Source: Diploscapter coronatus
Lineage: Eukaryota > Nematoda > Chromadorea > Rhabditida > Rhabditidae
Length of the DNA: 64,000 nt
Assembly: GCA_964036155.1 (NCBI GenBank)
Contig: OZ038422.1
Span: forward strand, 75,601,201 to 75,665,200
Reading direction: 5' to 3'
Position numbers and translations under genes: made by a program. Below, piece by piece: positions 44,995 through 57,800 of the stretch (positions are counted from its first letter, which is position 1; every line of letters begins with the position of its first letter). Below the pieces are notes generated by a model. It searched no databases. It saw only the letters and a list, made by a program, of their open reading frames with translations, and was not told where the DNA came from.

Positions 44995-47579
44995 CTATTC
45001 TGATTCTGTGCTATTCGAATTAATCGATTTCCGGTCGATGTGTTTGGATTCTCCTTTCAATTCTCGGACAATGTCGTGGATTTCTCTTCCTTTGGTTTCT
45101 GGAAGGCATTTGTAGAGATACGAAGTACATATGACTGATGGGCCGACGTAGAGCAAGAGGAATGAGTAACTTCCGATTTTTCCGTACAGAGGAAGTATGG
45201 AAAATGACGAGATCACGACCATGATCGTGTTGATCGCATAGCTAACTGATTGCAGCAGACTCCGGTGTCGCTGTGGAACCAGCTCGGATGAGAGAAACCA
45301 CGAAATTGGTCCCACTGCCATTCTAAAGTAGGAATTTTAGAATTTCATAAGCTTTTTGTTGTTAAATAAATTAAGAAGACTAATGAACACTTTAATGTGC
45401 TAAATGTTTATGAATCGGATGATAAAAGCATTCCAATTCTTGTAATTTATTCTTCTTTAATTTTCATCTTTATATTCCGTATTTCTTTGGTCTGCTTGAC
45501 TTACCCGTAAGTATATCCATAGAGAACAAACGAAACAAGACATCCATAATTTAGCCAGCTAGCGTAGGGTTGAAGCTGTGCACAAATGACGAATGACAAT
45601 AGTGACAAACTGTTAGCGACTGTAAATGAAATTAGAAGCATCCGCCTTCCTACTCTGAAATTTTAAAATTACTTTTTAAAAATAAACTAATAAGAATTTC
45701 CAATTTTGATAATAAAAATTATGGTTTTTTTCATTCTCACTCACTTTTCAATCATCGTCGATCCAATCATGGTTGCTATTGTGTACGATAGAGTCATAGC
45801 GTTGCTGGACCAGGAAGCCACACTTTCAGGTAAATTTGCATCAATCAGAAATTGCGTGGAAGAGAAGAGAATTGCCCAAAGTGCTATGCAATTCTTAAAA
45901 ATTCAAATTTTGATTCATTCTTATAAAATCAAAGTATCTGTAAAGCTAGACAATTTATGCTATACCGCTTTTCATTCAAATCTGGTTCTGACTTTCAATT
46001 TGTTAGCTTCTCATTCGCTCCCCCTTTCTCTAAGGCATCTAGCTTTAGACATCGTAATAAGGCAAACGCAGTGCAGTGGTAGTATGTTGGGCTTAGAAAC
46101 ACAATTTGGTAACAGTCACGGCTCTCTCTAATTCAATAATTTTTGATAAATTTAGAAGATAAAAAAGTTTGAAAATGAGAGAACGAATGAGAAGCGGGGA
46201 AAATGAAAGCCAGGGCCAGATTTCGATGAAAAACAAAGTAGAGCAGTCTCAGCTTCAATAGCTCTACTAACAATTTGCCGAGAATAGACCGAGTTTATTG
46301 GAAAAGTTATAAAATCTAGCCTGCAAAGTAGCGCAGCTCAAGAGAAGTGCTTTTCGAAGATAAGGTTCGGTGAAAATTTCTTTGATCAGCATCCAACCCG
46401 ACTCATTGCCACAGTCCTCTTCTAGGGCTTCCTAATTAACTTACGATTGTTCCTGATTAACTGAGATTTTATTAAACCTGATTTATTTCATGCAAGACGG
46501 ATTTGATATCAGCAGCTGGTCCGTGATAGAATCGAATTGACTTTTCTGCAGCGCCCTGATCATTTTTGATAAGATACAGGAACTTAGGAGTCTCGTGCAG
46601 AAAGAATGATGAGGTCAGAAATACGACGCCTGGAAATTCAATAATTTAAAAACATTTCATTAGAAAGCTTCATTTCGGCTGGATCAAACATTGACTTACA
46701 AAACGGTATAGGGATGAGCATCAGAATAGCGAGATGATCTCCAAGCACAGAAGGAGTGCCGAGGAGAGTTCCACACAACGTCATTATTGCATAGGTAATT
46801 TCGCTCAGGAATGAGTTGAATCCTCGTAAATGCGTTGGTGAGCATTCCTGAAAAACAAATTTGTTATGCTAATTCCTGTAAATTAGGAACTGATTAACCT
46901 GTAGATAGAGGATTTGCGACATGTATATGATTGCAGTTGTTATCGACGTGATAATTCTGCTGACGAAGAGGAGTTCGGGAATAAAGAACAGCAGACTCAA
47001 ATAGCGTGCGATTGCTGTTAGAGTTAAGATTGCAAGGCTCCATATGAAACTAACTGAAATTAAATTCCTTAAATATTATTATATTCAATAACATGACTAT
47101 TTTTGCGTATCATGATTTTTTAAAATTTTGCCAAAGTTGATCAATTTTTCTATCAGAGAAAAAACGTGTTATTGAATGTTATAGGTGTTAAAATAAAACC
47201 CTCTTAAATGCAAAAATTTCCCACGTTCACAATGAGATTTTCCCGAAATGTTTACCTCGCCTTCCAAACCTATCGCTAATAAGCGGACTGGCAAACGTTC
47301 CGACGAAAAACCCCACGAACCAAATGTTCAATATTAAATTCCAGTAAATGTTGAATTTGGTCTCAGATATGTTCTCTCCTCTTCTGACAAAGGATTCATT
47401 AAGCCATTCCTGAAATCATAAATATTTATTAAAAAAAGCATTTTAATACCTTTAATTGCTCCACTGGTGTATTCATATAAGTCGTGGAAAATCCATAGTC
47501 AAAATTTGTGGCAAACGCTATTAGGACGAAAATGCCAAATTGAACGAAATATTGCAATTTTGAATTCATCGAATTTAAT
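44995..47579 (-). CDS. SLC2/GLUT-type sugar transporter (major facilitator superfamily)
   Basis: A 12-helix plasma-membrane transporter, probably for hexoses. Exons run from 47579 (MNSKLQYFVQFGIFVLIA) through about 47410-47263, 47050-46910, 46850-46690, 46630-46480, 45890-45740 and 45650-45525 to 45322-44995. Family signatures in order: TNFDYGFSTTYMNTP in TM1; FVGFFVG...LISDRFGRR between TM2 and TM3; ECSPTHLRGFNSFLSEI after TM4; HETPKFLYL before the central loop; VGRRML between TM8 and TM9; MAVGPISWFLSSELVPQRHR at TM10; and PETKGREI after TM12. The first ATG follows a TTTCAG acceptor by about 24 bases, so the start could lie upstream or the mRNA be trans-spliced. One large intron (about 45890-46460) separates the halves. 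The substrate is inferred from the family only. Confidence 0.85.
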
Positions 47580-48800
47580 TTCGAAATAGCTATCTGAAAT
47601 AATGTGCATAATACAATAAATTTGAAAGTTCAGTAGACGCTGAATAATTTCAATGAAATGATTTCTAAGGGGTTTCCCCTTTACAATCTGGCCATAAAAA
47701 TGCATCAGTGACTTTTGAAGATCACCTCTGTCCGACTAATAAAGGTGCCATGCAATAAAAACGCGATCAAAGTATGAGGAGAGCGAAAAATGCAGTAGCT
47801 GCCTGGTGTTAATTGATCAACTGATTAGCTACATAATTGAATAATTGTGCTAGTGAGTGATGTCTGATAAGAAAAATTGAATATAGACACGAGGAGAGGG
47901 ACGGAGTAGGCAAAAAGCAGTAGCAAAGGGGAAGGGGGATTACTTAGACCTGCAGCAGTGCACTGCGTCATTTTCTGGATGAACTTTGATGGCCAGAATG
48001 TGAGTCTGATAAATGGATGTACTTTCATATTACCAAAGCATAATATTTCGTAGGGGAATTTCTAAGGGTCATGGTGAATTCAATTTTTGAGCATAAATAG
48101 TTTATGTTGAGGAAAATTCGAATATAAATGCATGCTGAATCATTGATCATTGACTAGAAAAATGTATTTATTGGAGAAAAAAAACGTTCGAATTTAATTC
48201 ACAAAGGCAGTATAATGCGTTATATGTTAAAGGCAAGAAATCGAATAAAATTGTTTATGAATCAAATAATTTACATAAAATCGGCAGTTACTAAATAACG
48301 ATCTGACGACCCCTAGAGTTAGAGAGGGGAATGAGGCTTAAAGTAAGGCGAAATAATGTGGGAAAAGAAAGGGACCGCCAAGTCGTCATATAGCTCCCGC
48401 CTAAAAAATCAGTTAAGCAACAATATTAATCATCGGGAAGAAAAGTTTCATTATTGAAAAATCAGAAAAATACTCGCAAAAACGATGAATCGGTAAAAAT
48501 GACGTTCTAATTCAAATTACTCATAAAACTTAGAATTATGAATATCGAAAGGAAGCTCATAATTACGACTTTGAATAAATTGAATAAATTAAATGAAAGC
48601 AGTGAATTGTGTAGAAAGAATTTAGCACGTAAAAATCGCAGAGTTGTCTGATTGGCAAAGACAAGTGACGTTGAGGTTGAATAGGGAATTTTTAGCTAGA
48701 ACACTTTTTAAATAAAATAATAATGCATAGAAAAATAGACCACAAAATCAGTAATATATCAATTATCAAGTCCATAAAACTCTTCAAATAAAGAAAACAC
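47580..48800. other. intergenic region between transporter and PP2C-like gene
   Basis: About 1.2 kb between two minus-strand genes. It holds the transporter upstream region and the 3' UTR of the PP2C-like gene. Small open frames at 47825-48028 show no recognisable protein. No gene or RNA is supported. Confidence 0.45.
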
Positions 48801-51800
48801 TCAAAAATTCCTAATGACTCGTTCAGTAGCGGCTCTCTCCCGTCCAGATGCAAGCGTTCTCTGCTCCGGCTGTCTGACCGTCGTCATTCCCGCATTCAGG
48901 TTTCGATTCGAGCCGATCAGTCCTCGAAGACGCTGCTTCAAACTCACACCGCTATTTGTCGATGTACGACTTTCTGAGCCTGTAGCAGTAGAAGAAAGAC
49001 TGAAATTGTCTACTTGAAGCCTTTATTGTTTTATTCACGTCTAATTTTTTGATCTTCAATAGTCAATTATTCCAGAGTGTCAAGAGTGGGGATGTTGGAG
49101 GTTCGAAAAAATCGGGCCTCGGACTTGGTCAATTTCGAAAGACCAGGTCGAGTCCCAACATCCCTGGTCAAGAGTGTACAACCTTCAAGTTGAAAAGTTT
49201 TTAACAACCTATGCTTCATTTTGGACCTACAGAAATCTATCATTCACAACCCAGTATAATATTAAATACGTATTTCATATTTGGATATTAGTCAGCACAC
49301 CTATTTAGTTGATGAATCTGTGACTGCTCCTGCATCCTTGAATCTCCATCTGTTTCAACGACGTCGCCTCTGCTATCCCGTCTCGTCACGAGTTTCTTCA
49401 ACCACTGCACGTCCACACCCAAGGTGTGACGTCCCACGGTCCCCCTTCCGTGCTTCTTCTTGGGCTTCTTCGCTGTGGTTTCCTCTCGTAATGACAGCAC
49501 CTAAACATTTCATTTGGCTGAGTGTTAGCGAAACCCGAAGCATGAGTTGGCCTATGAAAGCAAGACAATGATCTAATGATAGACGTTAATGAAGCGATAT
49601 AGCGACACGCTACACGAGATGTTAGAAATGATAGAATTGAAAACATGAAATGCTCTCAATCAACTCATTTGTATCTACAATTTATTTAAACTTGTGTAGA
49701 AATGTGTGTACATGAATTGAACTGTGTGATTCTAAATTGGTCCACCTTTTTCAGAAAGAAACAGTGAAAGAGTTGAAGATGCAAATATCACGAAGACGAT
49801 AAAGCGGATGGCAGTGTGAAGTTTGGATAAATATAGTTTGAAAATAACTTTTGGACAATACTATTAAAAAAACTGAGCACACTGATAGAAATGAATTTGT
49901 ACAAGGACAAGCTAGATTTACTTGACAGATTGCAATAGGCAAGGTTATCATAAATTCAATATCGATTTACCGGGACTTGCTCGTACGGACTGACGGGTCG
50001 TTGAGCGTAGGGCGAATCCGACTCCTCGTCGTCCACCAGCTTGTGAAGTTCCAGTTTCTCCGTCAGCCCGGCAGGCTTCCAGAATTCGGACGATGCCACT
50101 TCTAAGGAAACGTGCATTCGATCACCGTTACTTAGCAGAAACGATGAAGTACACTGAAGAAATAAGATAATAGGAAACTTATCTTAAAGCAATGCCAGAA
50201 GATTTTACTTACCGAGTCATTCTGTATCCGATTGTAGTTCTCGAAATGGAACGATTTCTGGATGATGACAGACGAAGGTTGAGCCTGTTGTAGGAAAACC
50301 CTATGCCCATTCGCATTCGCGTCTGAAGGGTGTTGAGCGTCATCGATGTTCCGGGGAGTTTCTGGTTCCTCTGCAAGAAAAACTATTCTCAGTTTCTTCT
50401 TGGAATCCTACCATCATTTTCCTCATAGATTCCAACTGAGTAGGCGACGACACTCGCGTGGTCCAACTTACCCGGCATATCGGCTATTTTCTCTCGTACG
50501 GCTTTTCGTCTGAAAATTATTTTCTACCTTCGACGGTTCTAAATCTTTAAAAGAAGAAACAGGAAGTTGATGACTGATAGTTTGATGGATAAATTATATT
50601 AGATGACGATCAATAATATTTTTATCGATCTTTCAGAAAAAAAAATCATACCTAGCCCTCTGCTCCGACTTGCTCATCTTCTCCTTCTTGTAGAGTTCAG
50701 GATTCTCTAACGTCCGTCGTTTCGCCTGGCTAAGTTGTGTAGCGAATTGGATAAGTCGATGGCATAGGAGGCTGGCCGAGATGCGCGGGAATAGAGATTC
50801 GTGGCGGGGAGAAGAAGTCATTGAGGAGGTCTGAAATTTTTTAGCTACAAACAATTTAACATTAAAAAAATGGAACAAACAGACTAACATTCCGATTCGG
50901 CTCTATCCCGTTAGCGATGATGTCCCTCATGCGGACGAGCATCAATTCATGCCTCGTGGCAGCATCGACGCAAGGCAGAGTAGCTGCGCACGGACGAGTT
51001 CGGGCGTATTCCCGCTGGGGTGAGTCTTTTGTGGATCTGAAAACGACAACTTGTTGATTTGAAATAATCAAACCATTTCTTAAAGTTCTTCCGCTATATC
51101 ACACTATTTAAAATTCAAGGATATTCACATGTTCAACGTTCTCGCTTCCCTCGGAGGCAACTGGCTGCTGTTCTCTTTGTTGTTCTCAGACTCGGTTCTC
51201 CGAATCACGCAGAACTTCCCGACGACAGGATCAAAATTGTCACTGACGCCATCCGATGTGAGGAACACCGTGTCTCCTTAAAATGGTAAGTCAATTTATG
51301 GTACACACCATTTTTGTTGCTTACCAGCCTCGACGAACGTCATGCTGCAGGTGAGGTTGTGTAGCTGGGGATTCCTCCCATCGACTGGTCCGAGTGCACC
51401 GCCAGCATCTCTCATGTCCCTCATCTGATCGATATCGTGACTACCCAGGGTGACTTCTCGCACTCCATAATTGCGATTGTAGACGAAGCACAAGGAATCG
51501 CCGACATTACAGCAGCACAGTACCCAACTGAATTTCATCAAGGTAATTTTAGAGCGTCTCATATAGCAAGTGATATAATCGTTTCAATAAGCGAAACAGT
51601 TACCCATCTGGTTACTTCCCAAGGTGCAAAATTATGAATTGTCAATGAACGCTAACTTGAAATAAAGTCAAAGGAATGCGTTTCTTTTTCCCTCGGTTTG
51701 ATGACACTTTTTTCGCTTTTGTTTTCTCCTTTTTTCTCAATTTTGTACTAATTATCGATAATTAGTCGATTAATTTTTATCAATAATTGGAGTGTCCATA

Positions 51801-53633
51801 GCGAGAATCCCGCTAATTTCGATGAAGGAGCGAAGAAAATAAGGAAATTCTCCAAATGAACAAATGCCGTCGTCAGCACGCACATTTTGAGGCTCAAAAG
51901 GGGAAGAGAAAGAAACGCGTCCTTTTTGTTTTATTCCAAGTAATCATTCGACGGTAATAATAGTCATACCTGTTCCCATGTTTCGCAGGAACGACGACTG
52001 CCACGCAGAGTGTGGTAAGAAGTCCACCTTCCTGGAGAATGAGTGAATGAGCTGAGTGAAAGGCAGCCAAAAGTTCATGGAAGACATCAGTCGTCGTACA
52101 CAACGAGTTATCCTCGATCTGCATATTCATATGGTCGATTGCACCTCGAACTGCACATCGAGCAGCCGTCCTTGCACCCTCACCCCAGTTCACTCCGTCG
52201 GCCATCGCAAGGACCTGAAGAAAATTGTACGATAAAATTGAAGATGAAGGTAATTATTGTGTAGAACTAATTAAGATATTTATTTTAAGAAAATGATACT
52301 CCGTTATTGTTCCTGCCAACGACGCCCCAGACATCTGCAATAGGTTCACCGGCGTTCACTCCAGTGTTTGGGTTCTTCTCGTAAAGCGACACACTAAGAC
52401 CGAATGCTCGTTCAGAATTGTGACACGACCAGTCGAATTTATCTGAATTTTTTTTTCGAAAGTTCTTAATTGGTTTTCATTTACTGAAAAACCTTTTACT
52501 TTTATACAAACAAAGAGCGCGCATATCTTCCGCTCGCTGCTCAACTTTCCTTTCAAAGAACTCTACTCTTCACGTAAGTGCCTCTCATCTCCCCTTACAA
52601 ATTAGCCTTTTCATCTTCTTTCAGAAAAGAAGAGTTTTGCAAATTGTGTAGTCAGTATAAAAATACAATTTCTGAAATGAACCCCTGACTAATTTTGTTT
52701 TAGGGTATTTTTTAAACGAAGGATTATTCCTGTTTGTTTGAACAGAGCAACAAGTACGAAATGTGTAATATAAACATATCACAAGCGGAGCATGATTACT
52801 CTCTTACACAACAAAACGCTCATTTCTCTTCAAACAAAGCGCTAATTCCTAAAGCTATTTATGTTCCAGCTCTTAACTTTAGAGCTTTTGAACTTTTCAA
52901 AGAGAACGATAAAGTGCACATGTGCAGATCGTCAAATCAGCATCTGCTGGTATCAATTCGTCGGATATTCGAAACGTCGTAAATTTGAACTCACCAGCCC
53001 CATTTCCATTTGGCATATCACCACCATTTGGGCCAATTAGCGAAGAACACGAGCCAAGGATGTTGTTACTTCTAGCAATGAGACTCAATATATATATAAA
53101 AAAAAAAAAAGTCTGAAATTTATTTACCTTTGTCGTTTGTTCTTCTTGAGTGGTTGCGAGAATGCAGGCTGTTCAGTGTCTTCGTCGCTGTCCTTGTCGA
53201 TGCCCTCGTCCTCAGAGCTCTCTCCGACCGACAGCGACATTTCGTCATCGAGGTTAGCCATCCTCACGAGCGGTTGTCGACGTATTTCTCCTACCTGCGT
53301 AAGACCACCATCGGGACCCGTATAGCTAGCAAAGACATCGTTGGAGAATAGCTGCAGGTGGATACACGGGATGTCGAGGCCCGTCTTTCCGAAGTAGACC
53401 TGAAAGTTCTTGTCTTTAAGAATTTGAAAACGAAACTCTGCCTCAGGAAAGTCCAACTTCCTTCCGTCAATTCCAGCTAGATAGCATTGGGAAAGAAATT
53501 CATTTGCTTCTCGCGTAGGCGTCGGTGGTGGATCGTCCTCTCCAGCCTCTGCGGTGGCTTCCAAACTAGTAGATGGACTGAGTTTGCCTCGGAGCAGCCC
53601 TCGCACATGCCTTCGGATGAATGATGACGGCAT
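48801..53633 (-). CDS. PP2C-like domain protein, CG9801 family
   Basis: Resembles the PP2C-like family named after Drosophila CG9801; enzyme activity is not established. The start is 53633 (MPSSFIRRHVRGLLRGKLS) in an exon reaching about 53124. Later exons run to the C-terminal exon ending with TGA at 48801-48803, encoding roughly 900 residues. The N-terminal part is acidic (SVGESSEDEGIDKDSDED). The PP2C core runs from about 53060 to 51140: DWSCHNSERAFGLSVSLYEK, GEPIADVWGV, LAMADGVNWGEGARTAA, LLTTLCVAVVVP, CNVGDSLCFVY, GSHDIDQMRDMRDAGGALG and TVFLTSDGVSDNFDPVVGKF. A low-complexity tail follows, with RRTLENPELYKKEKMSKSEQ, AKKPKKKHGRGTVGR and SLKQRLRGLIGS. The canonical DGHGG metal motif is replaced by DGVNWG while the second Asp motif (SDGVSDN) is kept, so catalysis is possible but uncertain. 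Confidence 0.8.
49089..49167. mobile_element. small palindromic repeat with CAGGGATGTTGG-type end, hAT-like
   Basis: The left side GGGATGTTGGAGGTTCGAAA is mirrored by a right side whose reverse complement starts CCAGGGATGTTGGGACTCG. Inner GACTTGGTC and GACCAGGTC can also pair. The CAGGG-type end recalls hAT elements. A related copy lies at 59759-59805. The element lies in an intron of the PP2C-like gene. Confidence 0.45.
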
Positions 53634-53908
53634 TTTTAATAGATATACTAGATAAATCGGTAATAATTACCTGAAAACATTGCTTAAATACAGTGGAAAA
53701 AACGAATAGACAATTTAAGAGTTACGCATCGAAGAAATACTATGGTGGAAGATGAAGCAGAAGAGTTTTCTGCGAAGAAAGTTAAGTTTTCAAAACGAAA
53801 CAGTTCTCTGGCAAACAATAAACAAGTATGCGATCTCGATGAATTCCTTTGATATGCGAGATGCGTAATGTCATGCATTCGAGAGGTCGGGTGAAAGATG
53901 AAATAACA

Positions 53909-54004
53909 AAGAGGAAAAGAAGAGATTGGTAGGAAGAGAGAAAAAGAAAGAGAGTGAGAGAGAAACAAAGGAGAGAGAAAGAAAGAAAACAACAAGGAAA
54001 GGGG
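53909..54004. repeat. polypurine (GA-rich) tract
   Basis: Nearly unbroken A/G sequence on the + strand with GAGA and GAAA units, just upstream of the PP2C-like start. On the sense strand of that gene it is a polypyrimidine tract, consistent with a transcribed outron, or with a GAGA-type promoter element. Confidence 0.6.
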
Positions 54005-54760
54005 CAGCTGGTTGCAAGGAAGCAGAGAGGTATTAGCTGTGAAAATTGTAAATGGCACACATGAGCAGAGTGAGGCGCGCTCTCTGAACGAACTGAATGA
54101 AGTCCAACCTGAAAATTAGTCTAATCCGCTAGATTAGTTGGTCAGAAAGCCCAATAACTTGTTAGCAAGAAAGATAATCGAATTGAGAAGTTCATTTCAA
54201 AGGAGGCTTGTGGTTAGAAATTCGAAATTACTGGTCAGGAAAATACAAACTTAAGATTTCAAAGATTAAAAGCGAAATATAATTAATAGAGAAAATAGCC
54301 GAACGGCGAATTGCTAAATGCGATTGCAGTAGTTTGTTGTCAGAACTGTAAAGCTGTCAATAATGCCAATTGGATCGTAATCATAAAAATGGCAGATAAA
54401 TTGTAAAGCTGAATCGTGATAAAGGATGATAAAATCGATAAACAAGGCTGGCTGATTTAAACTGTCCTTAAACTCGCTTTAAAGGAATAAACATGGGAAC
54501 CGCACGCGCCATCAGTGTGAATCTGCATGATTTTCGTGGCTTTCATGATTTGCCAGATCTGTGCGTGTGTTTGTGGCGCCAAAACGAGTTCCACTCTTTT
54601 TCAACCGTCATTTTTCTCTTCCACATTCATTCCTTTCACTCTCAATTCCAATTTCCCCACTTTCAATCCATACTTTTTCATCCTTTATTCAAACCTATAC
54701 TTTCTTTTTATATTCAATAGAAAATCAGAATTATTGAAAATTTCAAATTTTATAGCCTTC

Positions 54761-54883
54761 CTAACTAACCGGAATATTTAAATGATACATTTTTAAGAAT
54801 ATAGCGACCAAAAATAATCCAATTTGTCCATAATAAAGCCATGTCCACTCTTCGTTAACCGCGTTCTCCCAAATGTACGACAT
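54761..54883 (-). CDS. possible 40-aa single-pass membrane peptide
   Basis: The frame starts MSYIWENAVNEEWTWLYYGQ and continues with a hydrophobic run GLFLVAIFLKMYHL, ending NIPVS before TAG. The order of acidic N terminus, aromatic belt (WTWLYY), about 15 apolar residues and a Lys/His flank is that of a single-pass membrane microprotein. Alternatively it is a first exon, since GTTAGT overlaps the last codons and would be a good donor. It lies about 1.1 kb upstream of the PP2C-like gene on the same strand. No family is recognised. In pyrimidine-rich DNA hydrophobic frames arise by chance, so confidence is low; the charged and Trp residues argue for it. Confidence 0.3.
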   Translation of the reverse strand: MSYIWENAVNEEWTWLYYGQIGLFLVAIFLKMYHLNIPVS

Positions 54884-57800
54884 TCCGAATGATGGATGGA
54901 TTGATTGAATGATTGGAGAAATGGAATGAAAACGGGAAGAAAAGATGGGAAACTGCACTAGTCGATCGGATCATCGAATCGAATTGAATTGATGCAGATG
55001 CATTTATCATGGGAAATGAAAATCGATAAGTGATAAAATTATCATCACTAGTATCGAAAAGGTTGAAAGAAAAAGATTAAAAAATAGTCTCAAGATTTGT
55101 ATTATATAAAATATGAAAAAAAAAGTCTAATTTGACGGTTATTGAGAGTTCAATACAACTTATAAAGAAATTTTTTAGTATAATTCAAATAGTAAAAATA
55201 GACAACTTGGAAAAGTAAGTTGCATTATTTTGAAGGAAGAATTTAATTTTTGAAATTGGAAATATGCCAGAAGGGTAATAAAAATTGAAAAATAGATATG
55301 AAAAGCGGAGGTTAGGACCAAGTAAATTTAGTATCAAAATGATAAGCTCATCAGATGCACATTTTGGCACCGAATTTGCCCTATCACACTCTACCCTTAC
55401 CCTTTCCACATCTATTTCTCAATTTTTACTACCCTTCCGGCATATTAAAAAACCCAAAAGTTAAATCCTCCCCTAAAATAATGCAACTACTTTTCCAGAT
55501 TGCCAAAGAATGAGTAATTGACGCCTTCTCGCCTTTCTTTAAAAGTATTTTTATGGTCAAATGTCAATATTCACTATCAGCTGACTAATAATCTATCTAT
55601 CGAAAATCGATAAAATGTAAGCGATATTCCTCGTTGTAAATTCTTGTTAGGAGGACATGTCGTAAAAAGTGATGTTCTGTTTTTCAATTTTTTCGGAAGG
55701 TGTAAGAAAACCCAAACATTTGATTTTTTAATTTCCAAAAATTCAAGGTCCAAGGAAGAATTATTCAGCATCATAAATTTGCAGGAAAAAATGTAATTAA
55801 ATTATAACATATAAATTCAAGTGCCAGTTCAATATCTTCACGTAAATTTATCTTCGGACTCTATGGAAAACAAAAGGCAGGACTAAAGTCATGCTGAGAG
55901 CAGAGACGAGGAGGAAGGATGGAATTATTCGAATGTAAACCAGACAATTGATGAAGGCTTATGTGAAGGGTCTTCAACGTCGCGAGAGCAATCTTTGAAG
56001 CTATTTGAAAACTAGTATAGAATTTATATTTAGAAAACAGGCTATCATAAAATCTAGGTAAGTATTATTAGTTTTGCTCATCATAATATGATAAAAACTA
56101 TAAGATAGGTTCAGGAAAAATATACCAAACATATGGCAAATATTGACTTTTTCTGATAGCAATGAATAGAAATCAACCTCAATATTCGATTTGAGCCATC
56201 GTACGATTCAAAATACAAAATGACATTGGAAAATGCGAAAAGGCGCGCAGTACTTTATTTTATATCGAATGAAAAGAATGAACGAATTATAAATCACCTC
56301 GCAGGACATTAGAGAAATAGGTGAACGTTCTGCTGGTGCTGGGTGGGGAAAAGAAAAAAAAACGAATGGAGTGTTGCAGGGAAAATGAAATGACTTACAG
56401 GCATATGGAACGCTCTTGAAGAATCAGTTTTTTTTTTCTAAACAAATATAAGAATACATTTTTATGGCGATTTATCATATAAAAGATTAATTTTATAAAG
56501 AATAATAGGACGAAGATCTCAATAGTGAACTTTTCATAATTTAGTTCATAGATAAAAGTTATGGAAAAAAATCGAAACCGTTGGATACCTTAACTTAAAT
56601 CTCTACTTTTCCTGAAAAACAAGTAGAAGCAGAAGGAAAATAGCTTAAGGGCAGAAAATAAAGCACTCTTTCAAACATATGGACTAGGCATTGGGCATGA
56701 AACAGAAGTTAAGAGTTACAAGGGGAGTTTGGAAGTGGAAAATGGAAAACTAGAGGAAAAGGACATTTCGAGTTCGTAGACGAAAAAAGACGACAGTGAT
56801 TGATGCAGCCGAGGGATTGCTCTGAATGGAAGCAGAAGATTTGAAAGAAACTAGATTTGCAATTAGGTATTAAATAAAATTATCAAAAATTATAAGAAGT
56901 AATATCAAAGGATACCTTGCGATCGTTAATTTTACTCTTTTAAATGAAACGAAATATGACTTTGGGCATTTAGATCAAACCTAAAACAAATTCGGTTCGA
57001 AAATTATAGAGGATCGATTTTGTAAAAGTTTTGGAGACATTTCCTCCCCAGTTGAACCATACAACAAATATTTGAGTAAGCAAGTTTTTTTTCAAATTAA
57101 AAAAATGAACAGATAAAATAGAATTGATTGGTCTTCTGCATTGCACAGCAAAGGATAGGGGGCAATTGTCCTTCGGAAAGAGCGAGGCTGATGGACCCTG
57201 AATGCAGGAGGGACAGGCAAAAAGGGCCACTCAAATATGCATCGAGAAAGTTGGTGAGGGGCGGGAGCACAAATGGGTGAGAGGAGCAGACATACGAAGA
57301 GGAGGATCTGTTGACTGACTGAAGATCAGCTTTGGAAATATTTGATTTGGGCCATTCGAATTTGAATTAAATCAAATAATCAATTTCCCTGCCAAAGATT
57401 TTTAATTTGGAATATCAAGGATCATTTGTAATAGGAGAAAAATCAGTACGGACCATAAAACTTTATATTAGTAAAGAACATTAAGAGTAGAGCTCCCAAG
57501 CTTCGCACCTTTGCAGAAATCGCAAATAAGGGGGGAAACGTGATAGTCCGGGATATCTTGAAATCTGGGCGATTTTCTTCGATTTCTTTTAGACAAATTG
57601 GTAGAATGAAGATAGAAAATAATATTTGTATTCAGGAGCTTCTTGGAATTCAGCTCGGAATATTATGAAAGTGGCTTGTTTTCTGTTTTGGGCTCGCTTT
57701 CTGTCAAAACTCCAAATATCTAAAAAGAAAACCCCCTACTTTTTCGATGAAGAGTTCTATTTTTATTCCGATTTGAAAAATTTAGAAAAATTCGTCTTCT

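Noticed and set aside
46065..46130. tRNA-like stretch (GCAGTGCAGTGGTAGTATG resembles a D-arm / A box)
   Set aside because: No acceptor-stem pairing, anticodon arm or GGTTCGAATCC-type T-arm follows. It lies in a transporter intron and looks like chance or a very old remnant.
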